In this document: positions 44,373 to 53,811 of the stretch, piece by piece
Position numbering within the stretch: the stretch's first letter is position 1
How the letters are laid out: the number at the start of each line of letters is the position of its first letter
Assembly: GCF_015351475.1 (NCBI RefSeq)
Contig: NZ_JADKPR010000021.1
Location: forward strand, 1 to 64,000
DNA from: Flavobacterium sp. HJJ
GTDB lineage: Bacteria; Bacteroidota; Bacteroidia; Flavobacteriales; Flavobacteriaceae
Length of the DNA: 64,000 nucleotides
Direction: 5' to 3'
The notes under the pieces: model-generated
The model's input: the letters and a program-made list of their open reading frames with translations, nothing else
Told to the model about the DNA's origin: nothing
The model's database searches: none
Translations under genes and position numbers: made by a program

Positions 44373-45602
44373 ATGAGAAAAATTTATACTCTGACAATTC
44401 TGATCGGATTGTCATTCCTTTCGGCCTGCTCTGGAGACAGCTCAGCTTCAGCACCTGATCCGGTGACTGAACCACCTGTAGTTACTGATGTTTTAACAAC
44501 ACAAAATGTAAAAACCTATATGGCTGACCCAAACGCTACGGCAGAAACAGTCGCTTTATTTTATAACCTAAAAAAACTTGCTAAAACCAAATTTGCAATT
44601 GGACAGCAGGATGCTTTTAGTGGCATTTACAATAATGGCTCTTCGGCTGAATCAGACATGAAGAAAACAACTGGATACGATCCCGCTGTTTTGGGTTCTG
44701 ATTTTATGTTTATTACCGACAAAAATAATAATGGACAAACAAACAATTGGTATTACCAACAGGAAATTACTATAACTGATGATGTGAAAGAGGCATACGC
44801 CAAAGGCATGATCAATACTTTTTCCTGGCACATCAGAGAACCGAATAAAGACGAAAGTTTTTATGCAGCAGACATGACCGCAGAGGAAAAAACAACTGCT
44901 TTCAAAAGCATTTTGCCAGGCGGAACCAATCATGAATGGTACAAGAAAAAACTAGACAAAGTGGCCAGTGTGATATCAAATTTAAAAGGTTCTAAAGGAG
45001 AATTAATTCCCATTATTTTTAGGCCTTTTCATGAGTTCGACGGAAGCTGGTTCTGGTGGGGCGCTAATTTTTGTTCACCAGACGAATATAAAGCAGCTTA
45101 TCAGTTTACTGTTACTTACTTAAGAGATACCAAAGGAGTTCACAATATTTTATATGCATTTTCTCCTGATAATTCTTATTCAAAAGCGACAGATTATTTG
45201 AGCCGTTATCCCGGAGATAAATATGTTGATGTTTTGGGAATAGATAATTACGGTGATTTTAATAATCAAGGGCAGACTGGAGCAGATAAAGCTAATGCTA
45301 AACTAAAAATGATATCCGATTTAGCCGCAGACAAAGTGAAAATTGCTGCCATGACAGAAACTGGTTATCAAGTTACAGCAAGCGTTTCTCCGATAGCCAA
45401 TTGGTTTTCGACTTATTTATACAGTGCATTGACAGCAAACAACATCCAAATAAGCTATGTTATTTTTTGGACCAATTATCAAGACGGGTATTACGTTCCA
45501 ACACCGACTGCATCTAATGCAGCTGATTTTAAAACATTCGCATCAAAAACAAAATCGGCATTAGTGAATTCTTTGCCTAAAATGTACGAGCTGCCTAAAT
45601 AA
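44373..45602 (+). CDS. GH26 beta-mannanase, lipoprotein
   Basis: This 409-residue enzyme has the lipobox LIGLSFLSACSGDSS (Cys about 20) and a short Pro/Thr linker. GH26 motifs include FAIGQQDAFSG, the acid/base Glu in IIFRPFHEFDGSWFWWG and the nucleophile Glu in IAAMTETGYQ, with ISYVIFWTNYQDGYYVP near the end. A lipid-anchored endo-mannanase would cut polymeric mannan, most likely at the cell surface, before SusCD uptake. It differs from the first GH26, which has a cleavable signal peptide, so the pair probably splits surface and periplasmic work. It is the last gene before the inserted elements at 45632-45986. Confidence 0.92.
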   Translation: MRKIYTLTILIGLSFLSACSGDSSASAPDPVTEPPVVTDVLTTQNVKTYMADPNATAETVALFYNLKKLAKTKFAIGQQDAFSGIYNNGSSAESDMKKTTGYDPAVLGSDFMFITDKNNNGQTNNWYYQQEITITDDVKEAYAKGMINTFSWHIREPNKDESFYAADMTAEEKTTAFKSILPGGTNHEWYKKKLDKVASVISNLKGSKGELIPIIFRPFHEFDGSWFWWGANFCSPDEYKAAYQFTVTYLRDTKGVHNILYAFSPDNSYSKATDYLSRYPGDKYVDVLGIDNYGDFNNQGQTGADKANAKLKMISDLAADKVKIAAMTETGYQVTASVSPIANWFSTYLYSALTANNIQISYVIFWTNYQDGYYVPTPTASNAADFKTFASKTKSALVNSLPKMYELPK

Positions 45603-45631
45603 ATTGTAAATTCAGAAAACGCTCAGCCACT

Positions 45632-45986
45632 AGCCCTGATAGCAGCCTACCGTGTGGACACAAATATTTTATGTTAAAATAGCACGCAGATTGGGCAGAT
45701 TATCGCTGATTTTTTGGTTGTATACTAAAAATATTATGTATAAAACTTATGTTTTTTTCAATACATTTTTAAAAAAACAACAAATTTATCGATTTAAATC
45801 CGTTCAATCCGTGTCATCTGTGGCCTATTAAAAGATGTGTCCACACGGTAGGATAGCAGTGGAAAGCCCGGAGCAGGAAAAGCAAAATTTTCTTGCTGCA
45901 AAAAAGCGACCAAAGGAAGCTCTTTTTGTAACTTTAGAAAATCTGCTTTTCCTGCGAGGACTTGAGACAGATAACAGGATCAGCTT
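45632..45986. repeat. Dispersed palindromic repeat, copy D (interrupted)
   Basis: The left end AGCCCTGATAGCAG (45632-45645) continues after an inserted element as TGGAAAGCCCGGAGCAGG. Inverted arms GCAGGAAAAGCA (45873-45884) and TGCTTTTCCTGC (45944-45955) surround a variable core. The right end GCGAGGACTTGAGACAGATAACAGG corresponds to the AGCGGATAGCGGGAC end of the other copies. It fills the 409-bp gene-free space between the lipoprotein GH26 and the GH5_7 genes together with the insertion. Confidence 0.7.
45646..45852 (+). mobile_element. 207-bp non-autonomous element inserted in repeat copy D
   Basis: The ends CCTACCGTGTGGACACA (45646-45662) and its perfect complement (45836-45852) form 17-bp terminal inverted repeats. 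The 7-bp ATAGCAG lies directly outside both ends (45639-45645 and 45853-45859); counting an adjoining G gives 8 bp. Removing the element and one duplicate restores the copy D repeat end. No coding frame of useful length is inside. The interior carries CGCAGATTGGGCAGATTATC and CCGTGTCATCTGTGGCC stretches. Confidence 0.85.
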
Positions 45987-46011
45987 CTTAAAAAAAGAAA
46001 CATAAGTATAT

Positions 46012-47307
46012 ATGAAAAAGATATTTGTACAATTAGCATTACTTGCATTATTGATGGTAAATTTTGAAGCCAGTGCTCAAAAACAGCAAGCCAGAATTAC
46101 AGTAAAAGGAACGCAGTTTTATAAGGGAGACAAGCCGTATTCGTATATTGGAACCAATTACTGGTACGGAAGTTTATTGGCTTCCAAGAAAGTGGGTGAT
46201 CGAAAAAGACTGCTTCGGGAGCTTGACTTGATGAAGAAAAACGGAATTGATAACCTACGAATTCTGGTCGGAGGCGACGGTGGCAAATACGATTTTACTG
46301 TTCGTCCTGCGTTGCAGTACGAGCAGGGAAAATATGATACTGACTTACTGGATGGCTTGGATTTCCTTATTGCCGAAATGGGCAAACGCAATATGTATGC
46401 AGTATTGTTTTTAACCAATAACTGGGAATGGTCCGGCGGTATGTCGCAATATCTGGAGTGGAATGGCAAAGGCGCTATTCCGGTTCCGGCAATTCCGCCA
46501 AATACCTGGCCACAATTTATGGCCTATACCCAGCAATTTTATAGCTGTGAACCTTGTATGGAAGGGTTGAATAATCATGTGAAATATATTATTGGCCGAA
46601 CAAATGCCTATACTAAAAGGAAATATACAGAGGACAACACCATTATGGCATGGCAGGTCGGGAATGAACCAAGGCTTTTTACTGTAGAAAATGAAGCAAA
46701 ATTTACTGTTTGGCTGAATAACATTGTGAACTTAATTGACAGTCTGGACAAAAATCATCTGATTTCTACAGGTTCTGAAGGTTTGAATAGTTCGAATGAT
46801 GATATCGGTATTTTTGAAAGAACGCACCTTAACCCAAATATTGATTATTTGACAATGCATATCTGGCCAAAAAACTGGAATTGGTTCAAAGCCGATAATG
46901 CTGAAAAAACATTACCGGCAACTATGGAAAACGCAGGAATTTATATTGATAAACATATAAAAGCAGCTCAGAATTTAAAAAGACCTATTATTATTGAAGA
47001 GTTTGGCCTGCCAAGAGAAAATGAAAATCTGACCAGCACTTCTTCTGCTGCCAATAGAGATGTTTTTTACAATTATATCTTTAACCGTGTTGCAGAAAGT
47101 GTAGCTAAAAAAGATGTACTGCAGGCTGCTAATTTCTGGGGATTTGGCGGTGAAGGAAAAGCAGTTACTGCTGATGGAAAATGGAATTCCGGCGATCCGT
47201 TAACTACAGATCCGCCACAGGAACCGCAGGGACTGAATTCGGTTTTTTCTACTGACAAATCGACTTTGGAAATCGTTAAAAAATACAATTCTAAATTCAA
47301 AAAGTAA
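46012..47307 (+). CDS. GH5 beta-mannanase (GH5_7-type), secreted
   Basis: This 431-residue enzyme has a signal peptide (MKKIFVQLALLALLMVNFEASAQ) and opens ITVKGTQFYKGDKPYSYIGTNYWYG, a pattern shared by GH5 subfamily 7 mannanases. The acid/base Glu is in MAWQVGNEPRLF (around 217) and the nucleophile in PIIIEEFGLPRENE (around 330). YLTMHIWPKNWNWF and FWGFGGEGKA are also present. It would cut internal beta-1,4-mannan bonds. Its stop overlaps the ATG of the GH97 gene by one base. The upstream mobile element may separate it from the promoter of the rest of the arm. Confidence 0.92.
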   Translation: MKKIFVQLALLALLMVNFEASAQKQQARITVKGTQFYKGDKPYSYIGTNYWYGSLLASKKVGDRKRLLRELDLMKKNGIDNLRILVGGDGGKYDFTVRPALQYEQGKYDTDLLDGLDFLIAEMGKRNMYAVLFLTNNWEWSGGMSQYLEWNGKGAIPVPAIPPNTWPQFMAYTQQFYSCEPCMEGLNNHVKYIIGRTNAYTKRKYTEDNTIMAWQVGNEPRLFTVENEAKFTVWLNNIVNLIDSLDKNHLISTGSEGLNSSNDDIGIFERTHLNPNIDYLTMHIWPKNWNWFKADNAEKTLPATMENAGIYIDKHIKAAQNLKRPIIIEEFGLPRENENLTSTSSAANRDVFYNYIFNRVAESVAKKDVLQAANFWGFGGEGKAVTADGKWNSGDPLTTDPPQEPQGLNSVFSTDKSTLEIVKKYNSKFKK

Positions 47308-49295
47308 TGAAGCAGACAATCTCATTATTCCTTGTTTTATCCTTTTTCAATCTTTCTTTTGCCCAAAAGAAACAAGACTTCACACTGATTTCTCCAAACG
47401 GAAAAATTCAAATTGCAATTGCTGTGAATGACAAAATAACCTGGACAGTTTCACACGAAAAAAATGTTATTTTGGCTCCATCGGCAATGTCAATATCTCT
47501 GGCTGAAAATGATATTTTAGGAAAAAATGCTGTTGTTTTAAATTCAAAAAAAGAAACTGTCGACACTTCATTTGAATCTCCTTTTTACAAAAAGAAATCA
47601 GTCAAAAACAATTACAATCTGCTGACTTTGAATTTTAAAAATGATTTCAGCATTGAATATCGTGTTTTTGATGATGGTGCGGCCTATCGGTTTATCACTA
47701 AAAAGAAAAAAGATATTACTGTAAAAAATGAAGAAGTTGTTCTGAACTTCGATCAGGATTACAATACGCTGATGCCTTATGTACGTGATTTACGAAATCC
47801 GAAAGATCCTTTCATCTCATCATTTGAAGCACATTACGAAAACAAAAAAATCAGTGAATTTGCCAAAGATACTTTAGCCTTTCTGCCGTTTTTAATTGAT
47901 TTTAAAAATCATAAAAAAGCTGTTTTCCTTGAAGCCAATCTGGAGGATTATCCGGGATTATTTATAACCAATAACAGTTCTAAATCCGGTTTTGAAAGCC
48001 GTTTTTCTAAATATCCTTTACAGGAAAAAAACGGCGGTTTCAATAACATTAACCGACTGATAACCGAAAGAGCTGATTATCTGGTTAAAACCAAAGGAAC
48101 CCGAAACTTCCCTTGGAGAATTGTGGTTATCTCAGAAAATGACAAGGATCTGGCCAATAACGATATGGTTCAGAAATTATCCGAGCCGACTAAATTTAAA
48201 GACATCAGCTGGATAAAACCGGGAAAAGTTGCTTGGGACTGGTGGAATGACTGGAACATTTACAATATTGATTTTAAAGCCGGAATCAATACCGAAACGT
48301 ATAAATATTACATTGATTTTGCCTCCAAAAACAAAGTGGAATATGTCGTTTTAGACGAAGGCTGGAGTCTGGAAGAAGACATTATGAAACACAATCCGAA
48401 TGTTAACCTGGAAGCATTAATCGCTTACGGAAAAAAACGCAATGTCGGGATTATTCTTTGGAGTTCATGGATGGCTCTGACCAAAAATACAGACGGAATT
48501 TTAAAGAATTATGCCGGCTTGGGAATCAAGGGGTTTAAAGTTGATTTCTTGGATCGTGATGATGCCAAAATGGTGAATTCTGTTTATGATATTGCACAAA
48601 AAGCAGCCGATAATAAACTGCTTTTGGATTTTCACGGAATGTACAAGCCAACAGGAATCCAGCGTACTTTCCCAAATATTTTAAACTTTGAAGGCGTAAA
48701 AGGCCTGGAAAATAATAAATGGACTCCAAATGATGATGTCCCAACGTATGACTGTTCAATTCCGTTTATCAGAATGATGGCAGGACCGATGGATTATACA
48801 CCCGGAGCCATGCGTAATGCTACGAAAAGCGAGTTCAAACCTAGCCATTCTAATCCTGTAAGTCAGGGAACAAGATGCCATCAGCTGGCGTTATACACTA
48901 TTTTTGAAGCGCCGCTGCAGATGATGGCCGACAGCCCGACTGCTTATATGAAGGAACAGCAAAGCACTGATTTCATTGCCAAAACGCTGACCACTTTTGA
49001 TGAAACTGTGGCTCTGGACGGTGAAGTTGGAAAGTTTGTGGCAATAGCACGCAGGAAAGCTTCAGTCTGGTATTTAGGAGCTATTACCAACTGGGATTCC
49101 AGAGAAATAACTATTGATTTTTCTTTTCTTGAAAAAGGCAAAAAATACGAAGCCGAAATTTTCTCAGACGGATTGAATGCTGACAAAGCAGCGAATGATT
49201 ATAAGAGAGTAATTATTACAGTAGATTCAGCAACGAAATTAAAATACCGATTAGCTGGCGGGGGCGGATTGGCAATGATTATTCAGATGAAATAA
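47307..49295 (+). CDS. GH97 enzyme, probably retaining alpha-galactosidase
   Basis: This 662-residue protein has a signal peptide (MKQTISLFLVLSFFNLSFAQ). It shows the GH97 three-part layout: an N-terminal super-sandwich (LISPNGKIQIAIAVNDKITW), a central TIM barrel (KPGKVAWDWWNDWNIYN, YVVLDEGWSLEEDIM, GIKGFKVDFLDRDDAKM, NFEGVKGLENNKWTPNDD) and a C-terminal sandwich. In GH97, retaining members carry an Asp nucleophile in the barrel, as seen here in KVDFLDRD; inverting SusB-type alpha-glucosidases lack it. The mannan context also fits removal of alpha-galactose from galactomannan. It starts on the stop codon of the GH5_7 gene (ATG overlaps TAA by one base). Confidence 0.9.
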   Translation: MKQTISLFLVLSFFNLSFAQKKQDFTLISPNGKIQIAIAVNDKITWTVSHEKNVILAPSAMSISLAENDILGKNAVVLNSKKETVDTSFESPFYKKKSVKNNYNLLTLNFKNDFSIEYRVFDDGAAYRFITKKKKDITVKNEEVVLNFDQDYNTLMPYVRDLRNPKDPFISSFEAHYENKKISEFAKDTLAFLPFLIDFKNHKKAVFLEANLEDYPGLFITNNSSKSGFESRFSKYPLQEKNGGFNNINRLITERADYLVKTKGTRNFPWRIVVISENDKDLANNDMVQKLSEPTKFKDISWIKPGKVAWDWWNDWNIYNIDFKAGINTETYKYYIDFASKNKVEYVVLDEGWSLEEDIMKHNPNVNLEALIAYGKKRNVGIILWSSWMALTKNTDGILKNYAGLGIKGFKVDFLDRDDAKMVNSVYDIAQKAADNKLLLDFHGMYKPTGIQRTFPNILNFEGVKGLENNKWTPNDDVPTYDCSIPFIRMMAGPMDYTPGAMRNATKSEFKPSHSNPVSQGTRCHQLALYTIFEAPLQMMADSPTAYMKEQQSTDFIAKTLTTFDETVALDGEVGKFVAIARRKASVWYLGAITNWDSREITIDFSFLEKGKKYEAEIFSDGLNADKAANDYKRVIITVDSATKLKYRLAGGGGLAMIIQMK

Positions 49296-49313
49296 CTGAA
49301 AAATCATTAGTAA

Positions 49314-49396
49314 ACACTAATTTCACGAATTTTCACGAATTCATTCGTAAAATTAATTACACGAACTACAGACGCAATAGTTTGTGAAATTAGTGT
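49314..49396. repeat. Inverted-repeat element with CACGAATT stretches
   Basis: ACACTAATTTCAC (49314-49326) is a perfect complement of GTGAAATTAGTGT (49384-49396). The interior repeats CACGAATT and TTACACGAA, similar to the interior of the elements at 14576-14759 and 22309-22491. No target duplication was found. It lies between the GH97 stop and the HTCS gene. Confidence 0.65.
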
Positions 49397-49519
49397 CAAT
49401 TTTACCTCTATATTTCTTTCCAGATTGCAGCTTATTTTAATCCATTGGAGAAAAAGTACCATATACTTAATTGCATATTTTGATTTACAATTAGAAAGTA
49501 ACTACTTTTATACACTCTA

Positions 49520-52500
49520 ATGCCACAAATTTTGAAACTATTATTACACTTTTTTACCTTATTTTTTTTAGGCACATTAATTTGTTTTCCCCAATCCCAA
49601 ACTGTCTTTAAAAAGATAAATAAATCATCTGGGCTGTCTAACGGCAGGATTACCAGTATGGCAAAAGAAAAGGACGGTTTTGTATGGATTGGCACTAATA
49701 ATGGATTGAACCGTTATGACGGTCTGGGTTTCAAAGTGTACAACAAAAGGAACAGCAGTATTGGATCCAATGATATTTCGGATATTTTAATTGACAGCAA
49801 AAACAGAATCTGGATTACAACTCTGGGAGGCGGATTGAATTATTATAATCCGCTGGATGATACTTTTCAAATTTTCAAAAACAATCCCGGCAATCCTAAA
49901 TCACTGATATCTGACAACGTCAGCACCTTAATCGAAGACTCCAAAGGGCTTATCTGGCTTGGTACCGAAAAAGGTCTGTGCAGCTTTAATCCAATTACCA
50001 GACAGTTTGTTTCTTACACCAATAAATTCAGTAACAATCAGACCAAAAAGAGCAACAGTATTACCAGTATTTATGAAGATAAAAATAAAAACTTGTGGAT
50101 CGGTACTTTTGGAAACGGTTTATTTTTATTTGATAAAACTGAAAAAAAATTCACCCAGATTAAATCTGAAAGTGTATATGTTTCTGATTTCATAAATGTT
50201 ATTTCGGCTTTAAATCCAGACAAAATTCTTATTGGCACCAGCGGAAGCGGTCTGCTGTTATATGATTTAGCAACACAGAAATTTTCTGATTTTCTGAAGG
50301 ATAATTTAGCTTTAAAACAAGAAATAAACATTGTCCGTTCTGTAAAAATTGACAGTAAAAATAATCTATGGATTGGTACCGATGGCAACGGCGTTTTTGA
50401 AGTGGAATATCCCAATGCCAGTCATCCAATAATTCACAACTATTTGTATAATCCGCAGTTGGAAACCTCGCTTTCCGGTAATTCTATTTATACCATAATT
50501 GATGATGCAGACGCCAATATCTGGATTGGTACGGCATGGAACGGTATCAGTGTTTTGGACAAAAAAAACAGAAGCGAATTGCTGTTTAGTGATATAGTGG
50601 GTTTAAATCCGTCGCCGGTACTTTCGATTTATAAAAAAAACAGTGAACTATATCTGGGTCTAGACGGCGAAGGATTAACTGTATTTAATGCTGCATCAAA
50701 CAAAGCCAGATATTATAATGAAAAATATCATAATACATCTATAAAAGGCCGGTATATTCAAAAAATTATCGAAACGACTGACGGAATGCTCTGGCTGGGT
50801 ACTTTCAAAAACGGACTTGTAAAATTCAATAGACAAAGTGACCAGTTTGAGCAGTTCAATCATAAGTTTGGAAATAAAAGTTCGATCAGTTATGATGACG
50901 TACGAGATATTATTGAGGATAAAGACCATAATTTATGGGTCGCTACCTGGGGCGGCGGTCTGAATTATTTTGATACCAAAACAGAAAAATTCATCAGCTA
51001 CAGAGAAAGTGCCAATAATAACAAGACCATAAATAATGACAACCTTATTGATATGGTTCAGGATGGAGATAAAATATGGATTGCCACCTTTGGAGGCGGA
51101 TTAAATGTTTTTGACACAAAGAAAAAACAGTTCCGCTATTTTAAACACAAAGATTCGGACTCCACAACGATCAGCAATAATAATATCTTCTCATTATGTA
51201 AAGATTCTAAAGGCTATTTGTGGATTGGTACTGCCGGCGGAGGTATCAATCGGATGAATTTAAAAACCAATAAAATCGAGCGTTTTGAAAAAAATGACAA
51301 CATTAAATATCAAACGGTAACGGGTATTATTGAGGATGACAGCCATACCATCTGGTTTAGTACCAAACAGGGGATTATAAACTACAATTATTCGGCCAAA
51401 ACCTTTAACAGCCTGCCAAAAATAACATCTGAGTTTCATATCAATTCTATTTTTAAAGATGAAAAAGGATGGATTTATTTCGGCGGCATTGACGGTGTTG
51501 TAAAGCTGAATCCTAAAACCATAGAAATGAACAGTAAGCCGCCAAAAGTGAAACTTACTAATTTTAAATTATTCAATAAAGAAGTTCCTGCCGAGAAAAA
51601 TGGAATCTTAACCAGTGATATTGCTTTTACAAAAGAAATTACGCTCGATCATAATCAGGATGTACTCACTTTTGAGTTTTCGGCATTACAGTTTCCTTTT
51701 TCTAACAGCTGTGAATATGCCATCAAAATGGAGAATTTTGATGCCGACTGGCGTTTTATCGGAAAAGACAGAACTGCAACTTTTACTAATTTATCCCCAG
51801 GAAACTATATTTTCAAAGTAAAAAGTAAAGAAATAGGCGGGCAATGGGGAAAAGAATATGCTTCAGTAAAAATTCATATTTTAAGACCTTATTGGCTGCA
51901 GTGGTGGGCTTATTTAATTTATGGAGCTGTATTGGTTTTTCTGTTTTATTTATTTAGAAAATACACTATCGAATGGGAACGCTTAAAAACTAATCTGGAG
52001 TTTGAGAGACTCACTCACGAGAAAGACAAAGAATTATACAACCTGAAACAGCAGTTTTTTACCAATATTTCGCATGAAATCAGAACTCCGGTAACCTTAA
52101 TTTTAAGTTCGATAAACCGATTGTTCGATAAAGGCGAAATGCTGGAAAGCAGACAGCTGAAATCGGCACATACCATTCGGAAAAACAGTAATTTACTGCT
52201 TCAATTGGTTAATGAACTTTTAGATATTAAAAAATTTGAAACAAATGATGTCCATTTAAAAATTACTGAAAACGACTTTGTTTCCTATTGTAAAGAGATT
52301 TATCTGTCTTTTTCAGAAATTGCTTCAGACAGGAATATTGAATATACTTTTGATTCAGATAAACCAAAGATAGATTTGTGGTTTGACAAAAATCAATTCG
52401 AAAAAGTACTTTATAATCTATTGACAAATGCTTTTAAATTCACCAAAAATGGCGGAAGCATCAATATTGAAATAGAAACTGATGATGAAGCCGTGTATCT

Positions 52501-53575
52501 GATAGTGAAAGATACCGGAATTGGAATGTCCGAAGGAAATCTGCGCCAAATATTCAATCGTTTTTACCAGATTAAAAATGCAGAAACAGATGGAAAATCA
52601 GGATTTGGTTTAGGTTTATCTATTGCAAAAGAAATCATAGACCTGCACAAAGGTTCCATTGAAGTAAAAAGCGAAAAAGGCAAAGGAAGTATTTTTGAAG
52701 TAAAGCTTCTAAAATTGAATACTCATTTTTATGAAAATGAAATTGAAAAAACAACTGTTGTGCCCAAACAGGAATTGGATACTATTAAACATTTAAAACA
52801 AAAAGCAGTCAAAAACGAAGTCAAAAAAGAAACTATTTTAATTGTCGAGGATAATACAGCCATTCAGGAATCATTAAAAGAAATATTGAGTAATGAATAT
52901 GTAATTCTTCAGGCTTTTAATGGTGAAGAAGGTTTGAAAACAGCATCAGAAAAATTTCCAGACTTAATTATAAGCGATGTCATGATGCCGGTTATGGACG
53001 GAATTGAATTTGTAAAAAAATTGAAATTAAACACTTTTACAAGTCATATTCCAATTATTATCCTGACAGCAAGAACAACTATACAAAACACAATGGAAGG
53101 CTTTGAAACTGGAGCCGATGATTATGTTGCCAAACCTTATGATGAAGAATTATTAAAAGCAAGAATCAGCAATCTGCTTAACAATCGAAAATTAATCCGT
53201 GAAAAATTTATAAGTGATAATCTTTTAAATCCAAAAGAACTTGCTATCAGTTCGCCTGACCAGTTATTTCTGCAGCGTCTCTATGAAAGCTTAGAACCCA
53301 AGCTGGAATCCACAGATCTAAAAGCGGAAGTAATTGCAAAAGAAATTGGGATGAGCCATTCGGTAATGTACAAAAAAATAAAGGCATTAACGGGACTGTC
53401 TTATGTCGAATTTATCCGTGACTACAGACTCTCTATCGCAAAACAGCTTATAGAAGATCTAGGCTATTCTGTTTCGGATACCTGCTATAAAGTGGGCTAT
53501 TCTGACCGCAAATATTTCAGTAAACTGTTCAAAGAAAAGTTCAAAAAGAACCCTTCCGAATTCCTGAAAAAATAA
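49520..53575 (+). CDS. Hybrid two-component system regulator (HTCS), galactan locus
   Basis: This 1351-residue protein combines all steps of signalling. It has a signal sequence (about 1-25), a periplasmic double beta-propeller with Reg_prop repeats (about 30-690; many copies of D..G.IWIGT..GGG/GNGLN/.), a Y_Y_Y domain (about 700-785), a membrane segment (about 794-812, WWAYLIYGAVLVFLFYLF), a kinase with H-box NISHEIRTPVTL (His about 850), ATPase motifs (DTGIGMS, GFGLGLSIAKEI), a receiver (ILIVEDN; ISDVMMPVMDG, Asp about 1151) and an AraC-type helix-turn-helix (about 1265-1350). HTCS proteins normally bind an oligosaccharide in the periplasm and activate the neighbouring susCD. The next genes are the galactan susC/susD, so galacto-oligosaccharide is the likely signal. 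Confidence 0.94.
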   Translation: MPQILKLLLHFFTLFFLGTLICFPQSQTVFKKINKSSGLSNGRITSMAKEKDGFVWIGTNNGLNRYDGLGFKVYNKRNSSIGSNDISDILIDSKNRIWITTLGGGLNYYNPLDDTFQIFKNNPGNPKSLISDNVSTLIEDSKGLIWLGTEKGLCSFNPITRQFVSYTNKFSNNQTKKSNSITSIYEDKNKNLWIGTFGNGLFLFDKTEKKFTQIKSESVYVSDFINVISALNPDKILIGTSGSGLLLYDLATQKFSDFLKDNLALKQEINIVRSVKIDSKNNLWIGTDGNGVFEVEYPNASHPIIHNYLYNPQLETSLSGNSIYTIIDDADANIWIGTAWNGISVLDKKNRSELLFSDIVGLNPSPVLSIYKKNSELYLGLDGEGLTVFNAASNKARYYNEKYHNTSIKGRYIQKIIETTDGMLWLGTFKNGLVKFNRQSDQFEQFNHKFGNKSSISYDDVRDIIEDKDHNLWVATWGGGLNYFDTKTEKFISYRESANNNKTINNDNLIDMVQDGDKIWIATFGGGLNVFDTKKKQFRYFKHKDSDSTTISNNNIFSLCKDSKGYLWIGTAGGGINRMNLKTNKIERFEKNDNIKYQTVTGIIEDDSHTIWFSTKQGIINYNYSAKTFNSLPKITSEFHINSIFKDEKGWIYFGGIDGVVKLNPKTIEMNSKPPKVKLTNFKLFNKEVPAEKNGILTSDIAFTKEITLDHNQDVLTFEFSALQFPFSNSCEYAIKMENFDADWRFIGKDRTATFTNLSPGNYIFKVKSKEIGGQWGKEYASVKIHILRPYWLQWWAYLIYGAVLVFLFYLFRKYTIEWERLKTNLEFERLTHEKDKELYNLKQQFFTNISHEIRTPVTLILSSINRLFDKGEMLESRQLKSAHTIRKNSNLLLQLVNELLDIKKFETNDVHLKITENDFVSYCKEIYLSFSEIASDRNIEYTFDSDKPKIDLWFDKNQFEKVLYNLLTNAFKFTKNGGSINIEIETDDEAVYLIVKDTGIGMSEGNLRQIFNRFYQIKNAETDGKSGFGLGLSIAKEIIDLHKGSIEVKSEKGKGSIFEVKLLKLNTHFYENEIEKTTVVPKQELDTIKHLKQKAVKNEVKKETILIVEDNTAIQESLKEILSNEYVILQAFNGEEGLKTASEKFPDLIISDVMMPVMDGIEFVKKLKLNTFTSHIPIIILTARTTIQNTMEGFETGADDYVAKPYDEELLKARISNLLNNRKLIREKFISDNLLNPKELAISSPDQLFLQRLYESLEPKLESTDLKAEVIAKEIGMSHSVMYKKIKALTGLSYVEFIRDYRLSIAKQLIEDLGYSVSDTCYKVGYSDRKYFSKLFKEKFKKNPSEFLKK

Positions 53576-53811
53576 AAACTTTTTTTGCGTTATACTCAAT
53601 TTATTTGTTTGTTTTTTCTCTATTTGATTAATTTTTAGTACTTCACCGCCCAAAGCGATGAATTCCACACCCCTATTTAACGAAATCGACCCTCATCAAA
53701 GCTCATAGAATCGAGGTAATTGCAGCCATTGAATTTAGTAGGTTTTATTTTTAGCCAGTATCAAAAAATAACACTTATTAAAACTAATCTAACCAATTTA
53801 AATTACATTTT

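Noticed and set aside
47307..49295. GH97 as a SusB-type alpha-glucosidase for starch
   Set aside because: The KVDFLDRD motif gives the Asp nucleophile of retaining alpha-galactosidases, and no other starch gene is present.
49314..49396. The inverted repeat after GH97 as a further copy of the 184-bp element
   Set aside because: Only the CACGAATT-type interior is similar. The ends differ and no target duplication is present, so it is listed only as an inverted repeat.
49445..49482. A promoter before the HTCS gene (TTG and TATTTTG)
   Set aside because: The -7-like box is one T short of TAnnTTTG and the TTG is 28 nt away, beyond the usual spacing.
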